From Ochrobactrum sp. Marseille-Q0166 (lineage in GTDB: Bacteria; Pseudomonadota; Alphaproteobacteria; Rhizobiales; Rhizobiaceae): a stretch of 64,000 bases of DNA. The translations under genes were made by a program, and so were the position numbers. Position 1 is the first letter of the stretch. Each line of letters starts with the position of its first letter. The notes beneath the pieces are model-generated. The model did no database searches, was not told the origin of the DNA, and worked only from the letters and a program-made list of their open reading frames with translations. Shown here one piece after another: positions 49,592-58,845 of this stretch. The DNA is taken from positions 1,291,501 through 1,355,500 of the forward strand of contig NZ_JACJUO010000002.1 of the NCBI RefSeq assembly GCF_014397025.1. Reading direction: 5' to 3'.

Positions 49592-49810
49592 TTTGTTGTC
49601 TCTTCATTGATGGTGGATTTGAAATAAACCAATATCAGCCTCCTGCAAACCGTGCGCAACCGTGGCGATAAAATCACAGTTCGAGATACTTATGCTCAAA
49701 TTAAGCAAAAGTGTATGCTGGTTTAGTTTCTATGTGTTGACACTCGACCTTTCAAAGCGCAGCAACAGCGACGTTAAGAGATTTCAGCCGAACAAGGGGA
49801 TCTATCCGGC

Positions 49811-51121
49811 ATGAAAGTTACCATTGAACAAACGCTTGATCAGGCCGGGATCGGCCCTTTCCAGCGCAATCTTCTCGGCGTGTTTGGTTTGGTTTGGGCT
49901 GCAGATGCTATGCAAGTGCTTGCCGTCGGCTTTACGGCAGCATCAATCGCCATGACATTCGGCCTTACAGTCCCACAAGCCTTACAGACGGGGACGCTCT
50001 TCTTTTTAGGTATGCTGATTGGCGCAGCAGCTTTCGGACGACTGGCTGACAAGTATGGTCGTCGTCGTGTTTTGCTGATTACAGTCGGTTGCGATGCAGT
50101 TTTTGGGTTGCTATCAGCTTTTTCGCCGAGTTTTGCAATTCTGCTTGGCCTGCGTTTCCTTACCGGCATCGCAGTCGGCGGTACCTTGCCGGTCGATTAC
50201 GCAATGATGGCAGAGTTTTTGCCCTCCAAAAATCGCGGCCGCTGGCTTGTCATGCTGGAAGGGTTTTGGGCCGTTGGTACGGTGATTATAGCCTTGGCTG
50301 CTTGGGCTGCGAGCCTTGCAGGTGTTGCCGATGCGTGGCGCTATATCTTCGTCGTTACCGCTGCACCTGCTCTGATCGGCATCTGGCTGCGTTTCTGGGT
50401 GCCGGAATCGCCGATGCATTTAATGAAGACGGGGCAAGCCCAAGAAGCCAAGACGGTCATGAACCGTGTGCTGCGCAAGAATGGTAAACCTGAACTTTCG
50501 CCAAAAGCGATCCTTGAAGCACCGCTTCTGGTAACAGACGAAAAATTGCTATCGCCTCAGTTGCGCCAGCGAACACTGACCACATTGGCGATCTGGTTCC
50601 TCGTGTCGGTGTCTTATTATGGCATCTTCACATGGATACCTGCTAAATTGGCAGGCGAAGGCTTTGGTTTCGTACGCGGATATGGCTTTTTGGTGGTTGT
50701 TGCTCTGGCCCAACTACCGGGCTATGCGCTCGCAGCTTATGGTGTCGAGGCGTGGGGACGCCGTAAAACACTGATTGGCTTTTTGTTCATCAGTGCCGCT
50801 GCCTGCGCACTTTTCACTGTCGCTGGAAGCTCTGCTCTGGTTGGCGCATCAATCCTCATCATGAGCTTCGCTCTCCTCGGGACATGGGGAGCGCTCTACG
50901 CGTTCACGCCGGAGCTTTATCCGACGGCCTTGCGTGCAAGTGGCATGGGCGCCGCAGGCGCAATGGCGCGCCTCGGCGGGTTGCTTGCACCTTCGGCATT
51001 GGCAATTGTCGTCACGCAGAGCTTCAATACGGCTGTTGCAATGTTTGCAGGCTTGTTGGCGCTTGCCGGTATTATTGCCTTCTTCATCAACGTGGAAACG
51101 CGAGACAAAGCGCTTAACTGA
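49811..51121 (+). CDS. MFS transporter (NiaP/SV2-like metabolite:H+ symporter class)
   Basis: 436 residues with 12 helices. MFS signatures include GRLADKYGRRRVLL (motif A), LRFLTGIAVGGTLPVDYAMMAEF, and RSxxxG-like segments replaced by VEAWGRRKTLIGF between helices 8 and 9. The late FTPELYPTALRASGMG motif is typical of the sugar-porter/SV2/NiaP branch, which moves nicotinate, aromatic acids and similar anions. The substrate cannot be fixed from sequence. Divergent from the DmpA-like gene. Confidence 0.88.
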   Translation: MKVTIEQTLDQAGIGPFQRNLLGVFGLVWAADAMQVLAVGFTAASIAMTFGLTVPQALQTGTLFFLGMLIGAAAFGRLADKYGRRRVLLITVGCDAVFGLLSAFSPSFAILLGLRFLTGIAVGGTLPVDYAMMAEFLPSKNRGRWLVMLEGFWAVGTVIIALAAWAASLAGVADAWRYIFVVTAAPALIGIWLRFWVPESPMHLMKTGQAQEAKTVMNRVLRKNGKPELSPKAILEAPLLVTDEKLLSPQLRQRTLTTLAIWFLVSVSYYGIFTWIPAKLAGEGFGFVRGYGFLVVVALAQLPGYALAAYGVEAWGRRKTLIGFLFISAAACALFTVAGSSALVGASILIMSFALLGTWGALYAFTPELYPTALRASGMGAAGAMARLGGLLAPSALAIVVTQSFNTAVAMFAGLLALAGIIAFFINVETRDKALN

Positions 51122-51128
51122 TAAAAAG

Positions 51129-51160
51129 GTGCCCGGATTTCAGATCATAAATCCGGGCGC
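51129..51160 (+). terminator. Terminator-like hairpin after the MFS gene
   Basis: A 10-bp stem (GCCCGGATTT/AAATCCGGGC) with an 8-nt loop lies 10 bp past the stop. The following tract is only moderately T-rich. Confidence 0.65.
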
Positions 51161-51202
51161 ATTTACTTTAAATTTCTTGATTAGTTAGTGCGTGAGGTCT
51201 TG

Positions 51203-51298
51203 CTCAAGCGCGACTTTTGCAGTCTGAGTTTACAGATAACGCCTTCTGTTTGTGACTAGTTTCTGCCGAAAGACTTCCGCAGGTGTTGTGTCCCCTAG
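51203..51298 (-). mobile_element. IS30-family remnant, 3' end only
   Basis: On the minus strand this segment encodes GDTTPAEVFRQKLVTNRRRYL and a stop at 51230-51232 (21 residues, here split as GDTTPAEVFRQKL and VTNRRRYL in the comparison). It aligns with the last residues of the IS30 transposase at 59913 (TPAEVFRQKLFANRHRFA). It ends with the same inverted-repeat core AAGCGCGACTT (51206-51216). About 95 bp of an IS3' end therefore survives between the MFS gene and alkB, in the opposite orientation to the intact copy. The rest of the 51161-51458 gap shows nothing. Confidence 0.8.
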
Positions 51299-51458
51299 GA
51301 TGGAAAGTCGAACACACTTATGCGATTCATGCTAAAATGCGTATAACAGCGATGAGGTCAACAATTTTGACTACATCCAGAGATGGATGAAACGGTTTTC
51401 TGAAAAATGTTTGTTAAATCAATGTGATAAAGCGTTCTATCTAAGCGTTTTATTAAAT

Positions 51459-52097
51459 TTATTTAGCCTTTCTGAAGGTAAGATTATAACGATTCCGGCC
51501 AAGCTGCGGATGCTCACCATCCTTCAGTTTTAGAATTCCATGATAAAAGAGGCGTGACGGGCCACCCCAAACCACCACATCGCCGTGATGCAGCACGAAT
51601 TTGCGCACCGGATCAGTGCGCTGCAATCCTCCGAATTGAAACGTCGCAGGTAGTCCGAGTGACACAGAAACAATCGGATTGGTGAAATCCTTCTCGTCCT
51701 TATCCTGATGCAAAGACATTTTTGCACCGGGTTCATAACGATTAATGAGACAGGCATCCGGCGAAAAATCAGAATAGCCGCCTTCTGCTGACGCGCGTTC
51801 TGCTAGGTCACGAAATGCCTCCGGTAATGAAGGCCACGGCTTTTCTGTTTCAGGATCAATGGCGCTGTAACGATATCCCTTGCGGTCCGAGACCCAACCA
51901 TAACTACCGCAATTGGTCATGGCAACCGACATGCGAAACCCGTCGGGCGTTGTCATATTTCGAAACGGTGAATCATTCTCAACAGCTTGTATGGCCCTAA
52001 TAATTTCGACTTCTTTTGCCAGGGCAAAACCTCGCAAAAGAACGGCGCCGTCGGCAAGCTTTTCTCGAGTTTCGAGCTTGGAAAACAGATCAATCAT
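51459..52097 (-). CDS. alkB: AlkB-type Fe(II)/2-oxoglutarate dioxygenase
   Basis: 212 residues, close to E. coli AlkB. It repairs 1-methyladenine and 3-methylcytosine by oxidative demethylation. The iron ligands are H130, D132 (LHQDKDE) and H186 (FYHGI); the 2-oxoglutarate-binding arginines are R203 and R209 in RYNLTFR. The nucleotide-lid region contains TNCGSYGWVSDRKGYRYS. A single gene with no ada neighbour. An IS30 scar lies in the gap just past its stop. Confidence 0.95.
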   Translation of the reverse strand: MIDLFSKLETREKLADGAVLLRGFALAKEVEIIRAIQAVENDSPFRNMTTPDGFRMSVAMTNCGSYGWVSDRKGYRYSAIDPETEKPWPSLPEAFRDLAERASAEGGYSDFSPDACLINRYEPGAKMSLHQDKDEKDFTNPIVSVSLGLPATFQFGGLQRTDPVRKFVLHHGDVVVWGGPSRLFYHGILKLKDGEHPQLGRNRYNLTFRKAK

Positions 52098-52272
52098 ATG
52101 ATTATTCTAACACAAAGCAGCACAAAAACGCCCTGAAAACTGCTTTCGCATATTCCTCTCTGCGTTACCATGAGAAAACGCATAGAAATGCCGACCGGTA
52201 AAATTGTTATAGCGAATGGGGTGAAAGCGGCAAATATAGCTAAGTGTTTTATTCTTCTATCATTTAATAAGA

Positions 52273-52295
52273 AAACGGGGACAAGGCCCCGTTTT
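52273..52295. terminator. Terminator of the opp operon
   Basis: Stem AAACGGGG/CCCCGTTT with a 5-6 nt loop and T/A runs on both sides lies 8 bp beyond the oppDF stop (minus strand). Confidence 0.85.
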
Positions 52296-52302
52296 TATTG
52301 CT

Positions 52303-53913
52303 TTAATTGCAGGTTCCAAAACGTTCTTCGCTCAGAGCTGCGGCCATAAGAGCCTTCGTATAATCCTCATGAGGGTTATCGAAAACCTGTTCTGTATCGC
52401 CCTGTTCGACTATCTTTCCGTTTCTCATAACGATCACATAGTCGGACACAGCGCGAACGACCGCCATATCGTGACTGATGAAGAGATAGGAAAGGCCGTG
52501 TTCCTTCTGCAAATCGCGCAATAGCGTAACAATCTGTTTCTGCACAGAACGATCCAGTGCACTGGTCGGCTCATCAAGCACGATCACCTTTGGTTTCAGG
52601 ATCATCGTGCGCGCAATGGCGATACGCTGGCGCTGGCCGCCTGAGAACTCGTGCGGGTAACGATTACGCATTGCCGGGTCCATGCCAACTTCGCGAAGCG
52701 CTTCCTGTGCACGGCGATCCCGCTCCTTTGCCGAAAGGTTCGGCTCATGAATAAGCAGGCCTTCGGTGATGATCCGCCCCACCGTCATACGTGGGCTGAG
52801 CGATCCGAACGGGTCCTGAAACACCAACTGAAGCTCTCGGCGTTTAGGACGCATTGCCTGCGATTCAATCGGTAGTTCTTTGCCCAGATAGGTAATCCGA
52901 CCATCTGATGCGAGAAGACGGAGGATAGCACGACCAAGCGTCGATTTGCCCGAACCGGATTCACCGACAATCCCGATGGTCTGGCCTTCCTTCAACGTTA
53001 GTGAGACATCGTTTACTGCCGTCATGTAGGTAGCGGCACCTAGCCAGGGCTTGTTGATAAGGAAGTTCACCTTCACATTATCAGCCCGGATCAAGACGGG
53101 AGCCTCTGCAGGTGGAGACAGCTTCTCGCCTTCTGGCTCAGCATCAAGCAGCATCTTGGTATAGGGATCCTCTGGTTCGGTAAAAAGCTTTTCTGTCTCG
53201 TTTGTTTCCACCACTTCACCCGAACGCATCACATAAACACGGTCGGCAAAGCGGCGAACGATGCCCAGATCATGCGTGATAAAAACCACGGCCATGCCAA
53301 GACGCTTCTGCAAATCGGCTAGTAGATCAAGAATCTGCGCTTGAATGGTAACATCCAGTGCCGTTGTCGGCTCATCTGCAATCAGAATATCCGGCTCATT
53401 GGCAAGCGCCATGGCGATCATAACACGCTGGCGCTGGCCACCTGAAAGTTCATAGGGATAGCTATTGATGCGGCGCTCCGGTTCTGGAATGCCGACCAGT
53501 TTAAGCAGCTCCAGAATACGCGGACGCGCCTGTTTCTTGCTCATTCCACGATGATAGCGCAGAGGTTCTGCCAGCTGATCACCAATCCGATAAAGCGGAT
53601 CAAGCGATGTCATTGGCTCCTGAAAGATCATGGTGATCTTAGCACCACGGATCTTGTTCAGCGCCTTGTCGGACATGCCGATGAGATCCTGGCCTCGATA
53701 AAGTGCATGTCCTGTCGCTCTACCATTTTGCGCGAGCAACCCCATCATCGCCATGGTGGTCTGGCTCTTGCCGGAACCGGATTCACCGACGATTGCGATT
53801 GTTTCGCCCGCTTTGACATCAAGATTGATGCCACGCACGGCATCAACCGGGCCATCATGCGTATCGAAAGTCACACGCAGATCGCGAACGCTCAGAATAT
53901 TTTCGTGTGTCAT
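52303..53913 (-). CDS. Peptide ABC transporter ATPase, OppD-OppF fusion
   Basis: 536 residues carrying two full ATPase modules in one chain. The first (1-265) has Walker A GESGSGKS, signature LSGGQRQRV and Walker [14 protein letters not shown]. The second (from about 285) has Walker A GESGSGKS, signature FSGGQRQRI and Walker [13 protein letters not shown]. Each ends in an Opp-type C-terminal extension. Such fusions replace separate OppD and OppF, as in YejF. ATG 53913 lies right after the oppC stop; a start at 53958 would overlap oppC by 44 bp. Last gene of the opp operon. Confidence 0.94.
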   Translation of the reverse strand: MTHENILSVRDLRVTFDTHDGPVDAVRGINLDVKAGETIAIVGESGSGKSQTTMAMMGLLAQNGRATGHALYRGQDLIGMSDKALNKIRGAKITMIFQEPMTSLDPLYRIGDQLAEPLRYHRGMSKKQARPRILELLKLVGIPEPERRINSYPYELSGGQRQRVMIAMALANEPDILIADEPTTALDVTIQAQILDLLADLQKRLGMAVVFITHDLGIVRRFADRVYVMRSGEVVETNETEKLFTEPEDPYTKMLLDAEPEGEKLSPPAEAPVLIRADNVKVNFLINKPWLGAATYMTAVNDVSLTLKEGQTIGIVGESGSGKSTLGRAILRLLASDGRITYLGKELPIESQAMRPKRRELQLVFQDPFGSLSPRMTVGRIITEGLLIHEPNLSAKERDRRAQEALREVGMDPAMRNRYPHEFSGGQRQRIAIARTMILKPKVIVLDEPTSALDRSVQKQIVTLLRDLQKEHGLSYLFISHDMAVVRAVSDYVIVMRNGKIVEQGDTEQVFDNPHEDYTKALMAAALSEERFGTCN

Positions 53914-53914
53914 C

Positions 53915-55051
53915 TCAGCGATCCTTCGGGTCAAGGCTGTCGCGCAGGCCGTCGCCAAGGAAGTTCAGCGCAAACAGTATGATGGTGAGGGTTGCGGCAG
54001 GCCAGATAAGAAGCCAGCTTGCGCCGCGCATGTTCTGAGCGCCTTCCGAGATAAGAAGCCCGAGCGAGGTGAGGGGGTCTTGTACACCAAGTCCAAGGAA
54101 CGAGAGAAGGCTCTCAAGCAGAATAGCCTTTGGAACGAGCAGTGTCACAAAGACGATAACCGGCCCCAATGCATTGGGGATGATGTGGCGGGTGATAACA
54201 CCACGACGGGTTGCGCCGAGTGCTTCTGCCGCCTGCACAAACTCTTGCCGTTTCAAGCTCAATGTTTGTCCTCGCACGATGCGTGCCATATCCAGCCATT
54301 CGGTTGCGCCAATGGCAATGAAGATGATGAAAATCGACCTCCCGAAAAAGACGAGCATCAGTATCACGAAGAAGATGAAGGGCAGGGAATAGAGAATATC
54401 GACAAGCCGCATCATGATGTTGTCGGCACGGCCACCGAGATACCCCGAAATCGCACCATAACCGACGCCAAGCACCAGCGCCATTGCCGAAGCGAGTAGG
54501 CCAATGGCTAGCGAAATGCGCACGCCAATAAAAATGCGTGTCATCAAATCGCGGCCAAGATTATCAGTCCCGAGCACAAAATAATTGCGCGCCACATTGA
54601 GCGTCAGCTTGCCCGAAAGTCCGTCGCTGGCGAGTTCAATCTTCGGATTGCTAAAAAGGTCGGAACGCTGGAAGTAACGCAAGACTCGTTCATCTGTTGG
54701 ACGTTGCGCGGTGAAATCAACAACAACACTGTTGCCGGTAAGCTCTGGCTCTCCGGTTGGCTGAAGCCTTGCGCGCGAAAGTTCTCGCTCCAGTCCCGGC
54801 ATAATTGTATCGGCACGCGGATAGGCTTCAAGACTTGGAGCCACTCGCACAAACTGTGGATAGATTTTATCATAGGGATGTGGGCTGACCATCGGACCGA
54901 AGATGCCAACAAGCGCAAGAACGATCAGCACGATAGCACTTGTTACAGCCGCCTTATTCTTGCGCAGGCGAAGCCATGCATCCTGCCAGAGCGATCGGCT
55001 TTGTACTGAACCCAGCTTTTCTGTTTCAACGGCTGCAGTAAAATCAGTCAT
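53915..55051 (-). CDS. Peptide ABC transporter permease (OppC-like)
   Basis: 378 residues from ATG 55051, which overlaps the oppB stop by 8 bp. An N-terminal cytoplasmic segment and first helix (AAVTSAIVLIVLALVGIFGP) are followed by an unusually long periplasmic insert of about 110 residues, then five helices and the EAA loop (EALGATRRGVITRHIIPNAL). It ends with GDGLRDSLDPK, the OppC family C-terminus. Confidence 0.93.
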   Translation of the reverse strand: MTDFTAAVETEKLGSVQSRSLWQDAWLRLRKNKAAVTSAIVLIVLALVGIFGPMVSPHPYDKIYPQFVRVAPSLEAYPRADTIMPGLERELSRARLQPTGEPELTGNSVVVDFTAQRPTDERVLRYFQRSDLFSNPKIELASDGLSGKLTLNVARNYFVLGTDNLGRDLMTRIFIGVRISLAIGLLASAMALVLGVGYGAISGYLGGRADNIMMRLVDILYSLPFIFFVILMLVFFGRSIFIIFIAIGATEWLDMARIVRGQTLSLKRQEFVQAAEALGATRRGVITRHIIPNALGPVIVFVTLLVPKAILLESLLSFLGLGVQDPLTSLGLLISEGAQNMRGASWLLIWPAATLTIILFALNFLGDGLRDSLDPKDR

Positions 55052-55973
55052 AGCGAACCCTCGGATCAAGCCACGCATAAAGAAGATCAACGATCAAGTT
55101 GAACACAACGACAAAGATTGAAATGACGACAACCGTGCCCATGACGAGGGTATAGTCGCGGCTGAGAGCGCCCTGTACGAAGTAACGACCGATGCCAGGA
55201 ATGCCGAAAATCGTTTCGACGACAACCGAGCCAGTGAGCAAACCGGCAGCTGTCGGTCCAAGATAAGATACAGCGGGCAGCATGGCCGCGCGCAAAGCAT
55301 GGACACCAACCACCACGCGCGCCGGAAGGCCATAAGCACGCGCTGTGCGCACATGGTTGGCGCGCAGTGCTTCAATGGTTGCACCGCGTACAAGACGGGC
55401 AATAACGCCAACCTGCGGCAATGCCAATGTCAGAACCGGCAATATCCAATAGAGAACATTGGCCGACGACCAGCCACCAGCCGGAACCCATCCGAGAATA
55501 ACACCAAAAAGCAGGCTTAAAAGAGGGGCAACGACGAAATTAGGCGTTGTAATACCGAAAGTGGCTAATGCCACAACAGAATAGTCAAGGCTTGAATTTT
55601 GCCTCAGTGCTGCCATCGTACCCAGAAGGGTGCCGAGAATAGCAGCCAGAACCAGACCGAGCGAACCAAGCATGACCGATACAGGAAGGCCAGACGCAAA
55701 CAGGTCATTCACGGTAAAGTCACGTCGCGTGAAGCTCGGGCCCAAATCCCCCTGCAAAAGATTGCCCATATAAATAAGGTACTGCTGCCAGAGCGGCGCA
55801 TCCATATTATAGGCTTTCTTGAGGTTTTCTAGGATGAGTGGATCGATCGGGCGCTCAAGATCGAAAGGGCCGCCTGGTGCAAGCCGGATAAGGAAGAAAG
55901 TCAGTGTGACAATGATAAAGATAGTCGGTATCGCACTACCCAATCGTCGGAGCGTGTAGCCCAGCATTTTCAT
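55044..55973 (-). CDS. Peptide ABC transporter permease (OppB-like)
   Basis: 309 residues with six helices. It starts MKMLGYTLRRLGSAIPTIFI and has the OppB landmarks FFLIRLAPGGPF and LGPSFTRRDFTVNDL, the EAA loop (RTARAYGLPARVVVGVHALR) and a final segment reading YAWLDPRVRYD. It forms the channel with OppC. Confidence 0.94.
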   Translation of the reverse strand: MKMLGYTLRRLGSAIPTIFIIVTLTFFLIRLAPGGPFDLERPIDPLILENLKKAYNMDAPLWQQYLIYMGNLLQGDLGPSFTRRDFTVNDLFASGLPVSVMLGSLGLVLAAILGTLLGTMAALRQNSSLDYSVVALATFGITTPNFVVAPLLSLLFGVILGWVPAGGWSSANVLYWILPVLTLALPQVGVIARLVRGATIEALRANHVRTARAYGLPARVVVGVHALRAAMLPAVSYLGPTAAGLLTGSVVVETIFGIPGIGRYFVQGALSRDYTLVMGTVVVISIFVVVFNLIVDLLYAWLDPRVRYD

Positions 55974-56018
55974 TTTCCCTTCTTTGCCCAGCTATATTCA
56001 CGTAGTCGGCAAACCCAA

Positions 56019-56708
56019 CTAAGATATTGTTTCTTTTTGTCCTTTTATCGATAACCAGCGTGTGGCCTTCAAATTCATCAGATTGTCGTCATAGCGTTCG
56101 GTCTTGTCAGTAATCAGTGTGGTAGACAAATAGTGAAGCTGAGGAGTTTCAGTTGGATCTTTAAGCAAAATCGTCTCCGCATCAGCGGGGATATTTGCCC
56201 GTTCGCCGATATCTGACGTGATGGCTACGAAGTCTGAACAGATATCCGTTTCTTTTGCCTCAAAGTGGTGCATAGAGCTGGACCAAGCCTGAAACGATAT
56301 CCAGTTGACCTGATCGATCTGAATATCGTTGGCATCCCAATAATATGGGCGCTTCTTCATGATGATCGCGTCGTTAGGGTTGAAGATGACCAGCTCATAG
56401 CCGCTGTTGCTGATCATTTGATCCTGTTGAATGAACTTCCTTCCAAATTCCTCGGCCGGCTTTGGATTAACCGGGAAGCTGCCATTATGGATCAGAGATT
56501 CCATGAAATAGAGAGTTGGGATATTGAGGGTGTTGGGCGGGGTGTTGTCCTCAATGGCTTTCACGCCAAGCTCATCAACCGACATCTTGCCATTCGCAAT
56601 CTTTGTGGAAGGATCTGTGCCATTGCCACGATTGATCGCTGCCGCAGCCGATAAAGCCAAGCAGAGAATGGTCAGGCAAACACCTGGCGGCAAAACTCCG
56701 CGAACCAT
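56019..56708 (-). pseudogene. Shrunken oppA paralogue, in frame
   Basis: A 229-residue open frame from ATG 56708 (GGGAGG upstream) with a signal peptide (MVRGVLPPGVCLTILCLALS, then AAAA). It matches three separated blocks of the neighbouring 526-residue OppA: the mature N-terminus (NRGNGTDPST), the central KMSVDELGVKAIEDNT...EAKETDICSD region, and the last roughly 30 residues (LITDKTERYDDNLMNLKATR). Two large internal segments are missing, yet no stop codon occurs. The binding fold cannot be complete, so this is probably a decayed duplicate. The intact ribosome site and frame leave open a residual or new role. Confidence 0.75.
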
Positions 56709-56779
56709 TAAAACCTCCCATACAACTAAAAAATACTCTCCGATCAAATGAGAAATCCTCCGAACCTGCGGGAACGAAG

Positions 56780-56808
56780 AAAAAGGGCTGCGCGACAACA
56801 CGCAGCCC
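56780..56808 (-). terminator. Terminator/attenuator hairpin after oppA
   Basis: Minus-strand stem GGGCTGCG/CGCAGCCC followed by TTTTT, about 12 bp beyond the oppA stop. It would let the binding protein be made in excess of the downstream permease genes. Confidence 0.8.
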
Positions 56809-56819
56809 GAGCTGAAAAT

Positions 56820-58397
56820 TTATTGTTTGAACGAGAGCCAGCGGGTTTTGTGGCTGTTCATAAGGTTGTCGTTCCAGCCATCGATCTTGTCAGACACAAG
56901 AGCGCGCGAGGAATAATAAAGGATAGGAATATTGCTCATATCATCGAGCTTGAGCTGCTCGGCTTCAGCCAGAACCTTGGCACGGGCATCCAGATCAAGG
57001 ATCTTCGCTGCTTCAGCCATCTTCGCATCATATTCCGGGTTTTTAACCTTGGAATAATTGAAGCTGACATCACTCTGGGAAATGTAGAGGAAGTTCTGCG
57101 GATCGTTGTAATCGCCGATCCAGCCAGCGCGTGCGATATCGAACGGGCCGTCTTCACGCAGGAAGTTGAAGTACGTAGCGCCTTCGGTTTCGTTGAGCGT
57201 TGCCTTCACACCGATATTGCCAAGCTGATCGGCAATTGCTGCCATCGTGTTCTTGTTGTTTTCAGATGTGTTGTAGAGCAGCTCAATCGAAAGCGTGTTT
57301 GGCTCAACGCCTGCTTCCTTCAGCAGCACTTTGGCCTTGTCTTCACGATCCAGCATGTCGTCGGAATAGTCGAGCTTAGGCGCATCCTTGACGTAGTGGC
57401 TGATACCGGGAGGAACCAGCGAATAACCTGGGAGCATGGTGCCCTGCCATACCTGATCGGCAATGAAATCACGGTCGATCGCCATGGAAATGGCCTGACG
57501 AACGCGCGGGTCTTTCAGCTTGCTATCAGCTGTCTTGCCCTTAACTGGCAAATAATAGACACCAAGATACGGTGCCATACGGAATTCATTGGCGAGGTTC
57601 TTCTTCACATAATCCATCTGTTCGGCTGGAACGTCCGAGCAGACCTGAACTTCCTTGGCTTCGAACCGACGCATACAGCTGGCACGATCTTCGAATGGAA
57701 TCCAGTTGATGGTATCAATCTTGACCTGATCCGCTTCGTAATAATTCGGGTTCTTCTTCATGACGATCTTGTCGTTTGGCGTGAAACTGACGAGTTCATA
57801 AGCGCCATTGGTGACAAGTTTGCCCGGCGTGGTGAACTTGTCACCATTTTCCTCAACGCTTTTCTGGTGCAGCGGGAAACCCGTCTGGTGTGTCAAAAGT
57901 TCAAGGAAATAAGGAGCAGGGGAGTTGAGCGTTACCTTCAGAGTGTGATCATCAACGGCTTCAACACCCAGCTCATCGACCGGCTTTTTACCACCAGCAA
58001 CGTCTTCCGCGTTCTTGATGACAAACAACATGCTCGCATAGCCGGCAGCTGTCTTGGGGTCCATCAGACGGTGAAAAGCGAAACTGAAATCACCAGCCGT
58101 TACCGGATCACCATTTGACCATTTCGCATCATCACGTAGATGGAAAGTGTAAATCAAGCCGTCTTCCGAAATATCCCATGACTTCGCTACCCCCGGTACG
58201 GCTTCGCCGTCTGCGTTCTGAATAGTCAAACCGTCATAAAGGTCGCGAAGAACGTTTCCTTCAGACACGGTAGAAGTCCGGTGATGATCAAGTGTTGCCG
58301 GGTCGGTATCGTTGCCACGGTTCAGAACCACCTCGGCAGAAGCTGCGCTGATGAGCGCTAGAAGACATACGCTTGTCAGTAGAGTTTTACGAAGCAC
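56820..58397 (-). CDS. oppA: Periplasmic oligopeptide-binding protein OppA
   Basis: 525 residues from GTG 58397, which follows GAGGAGGG at 7 nt; the frame is open to 58454 but that prefix spoils the signal peptide. After the signal (LRKTLLTSVCLLALISAASA) come the family-5 landmarks DPATLDHHRTSTVSEGNV, YTFHLRDDAKWSNGDPVTAGD, DPRVRQAISMAIDRDFIADQ and PILYYSSRALVSDK. It captures peptides for OppBC-DF. First gene of the opp unit; an IS30 element lies about 450 bp upstream. Confidence 0.95.
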   Translation of the reverse strand: MLRKTLLTSVCLLALISAASAEVVLNRGNDTDPATLDHHRTSTVSEGNVLRDLYDGLTIQNADGEAVPGVAKSWDISEDGLIYTFHLRDDAKWSNGDPVTAGDFSFAFHRLMDPKTAAGYASMLFVIKNAEDVAGGKKPVDELGVEAVDDHTLKVTLNSPAPYFLELLTHQTGFPLHQKSVEENGDKFTTPGKLVTNGAYELVSFTPNDKIVMKKNPNYYEADQVKIDTINWIPFEDRASCMRRFEAKEVQVCSDVPAEQMDYVKKNLANEFRMAPYLGVYYLPVKGKTADSKLKDPRVRQAISMAIDRDFIADQVWQGTMLPGYSLVPPGISHYVKDAPKLDYSDDMLDREDKAKVLLKEAGVEPNTLSIELLYNTSENNKNTMAAIADQLGNIGVKATLNETEGATYFNFLREDGPFDIARAGWIGDYNDPQNFLYISQSDVSFNYSKVKNPEYDAKMAEAAKILDLDARAKVLAEAEQLKLDDMSNIPILYYSSRALVSDKIDGWNDNLMNSHKTRWLSFKQ

Positions 58398-58845
58398 AAG
58401 AAATCCCTCCTCGGTAATTTTTGAAATGAAGTGCATCTTATGGATAAGATTCAAGCTTGCAAGGAAAGAACATAAAGTACTGATATAATTATACTAATTG
58501 TAGAAATCCTATCAAAACATAGTTTTGGGGATGGGTACTCTCTAAAAGAGATTTCCAACTTGAAGAGCAAATCCATAATCGCGAGAAAGCCGGAACCCCC
58601 TGTGTTTCGGGAGTTTTTCCATAAGAACTGTCAGGTATTTGTAATCGAATGACGATTCGCACTCGAAAATATTAACCGAGCGTTGTGGATTCAATTTAAC
58701 GTGTAACTATAAAGAATCTTCACTACAACTTCCGTGAAATAAGTAAACTTGCAGCAAATTCAGAGCAAAATCCCGTCGCTGCATGCCAATAGGTTCCATA
58801 ACCTATATTATGCGATTAGTTCCTATAACGGGGGTGGGTTCTAAC
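58398..58845. other. Upstream region of oppA
   Basis: About 450 bp between the oppA start and the IS30 end, presumably with the oppA promoter. A hairpin near 58590-58620 (CCGGAACCCCC then GGGAGTTTTTCC) with a T-run on the plus strand resembles a terminator but serves no visible plus-strand gene. No ORF was accepted. Confidence 0.4.

Noticed and set aside
49689..49705. TGCT...AGCA short dyad upstream of the MFS gene
   Set aside because: Too short and AT-rich to separate from chance.
56748..58118. 456-codon plus-strand frame
   Set aside because: Antisense to oppA and its upstream remnant; the long open frame follows from the codon bias of oppA.
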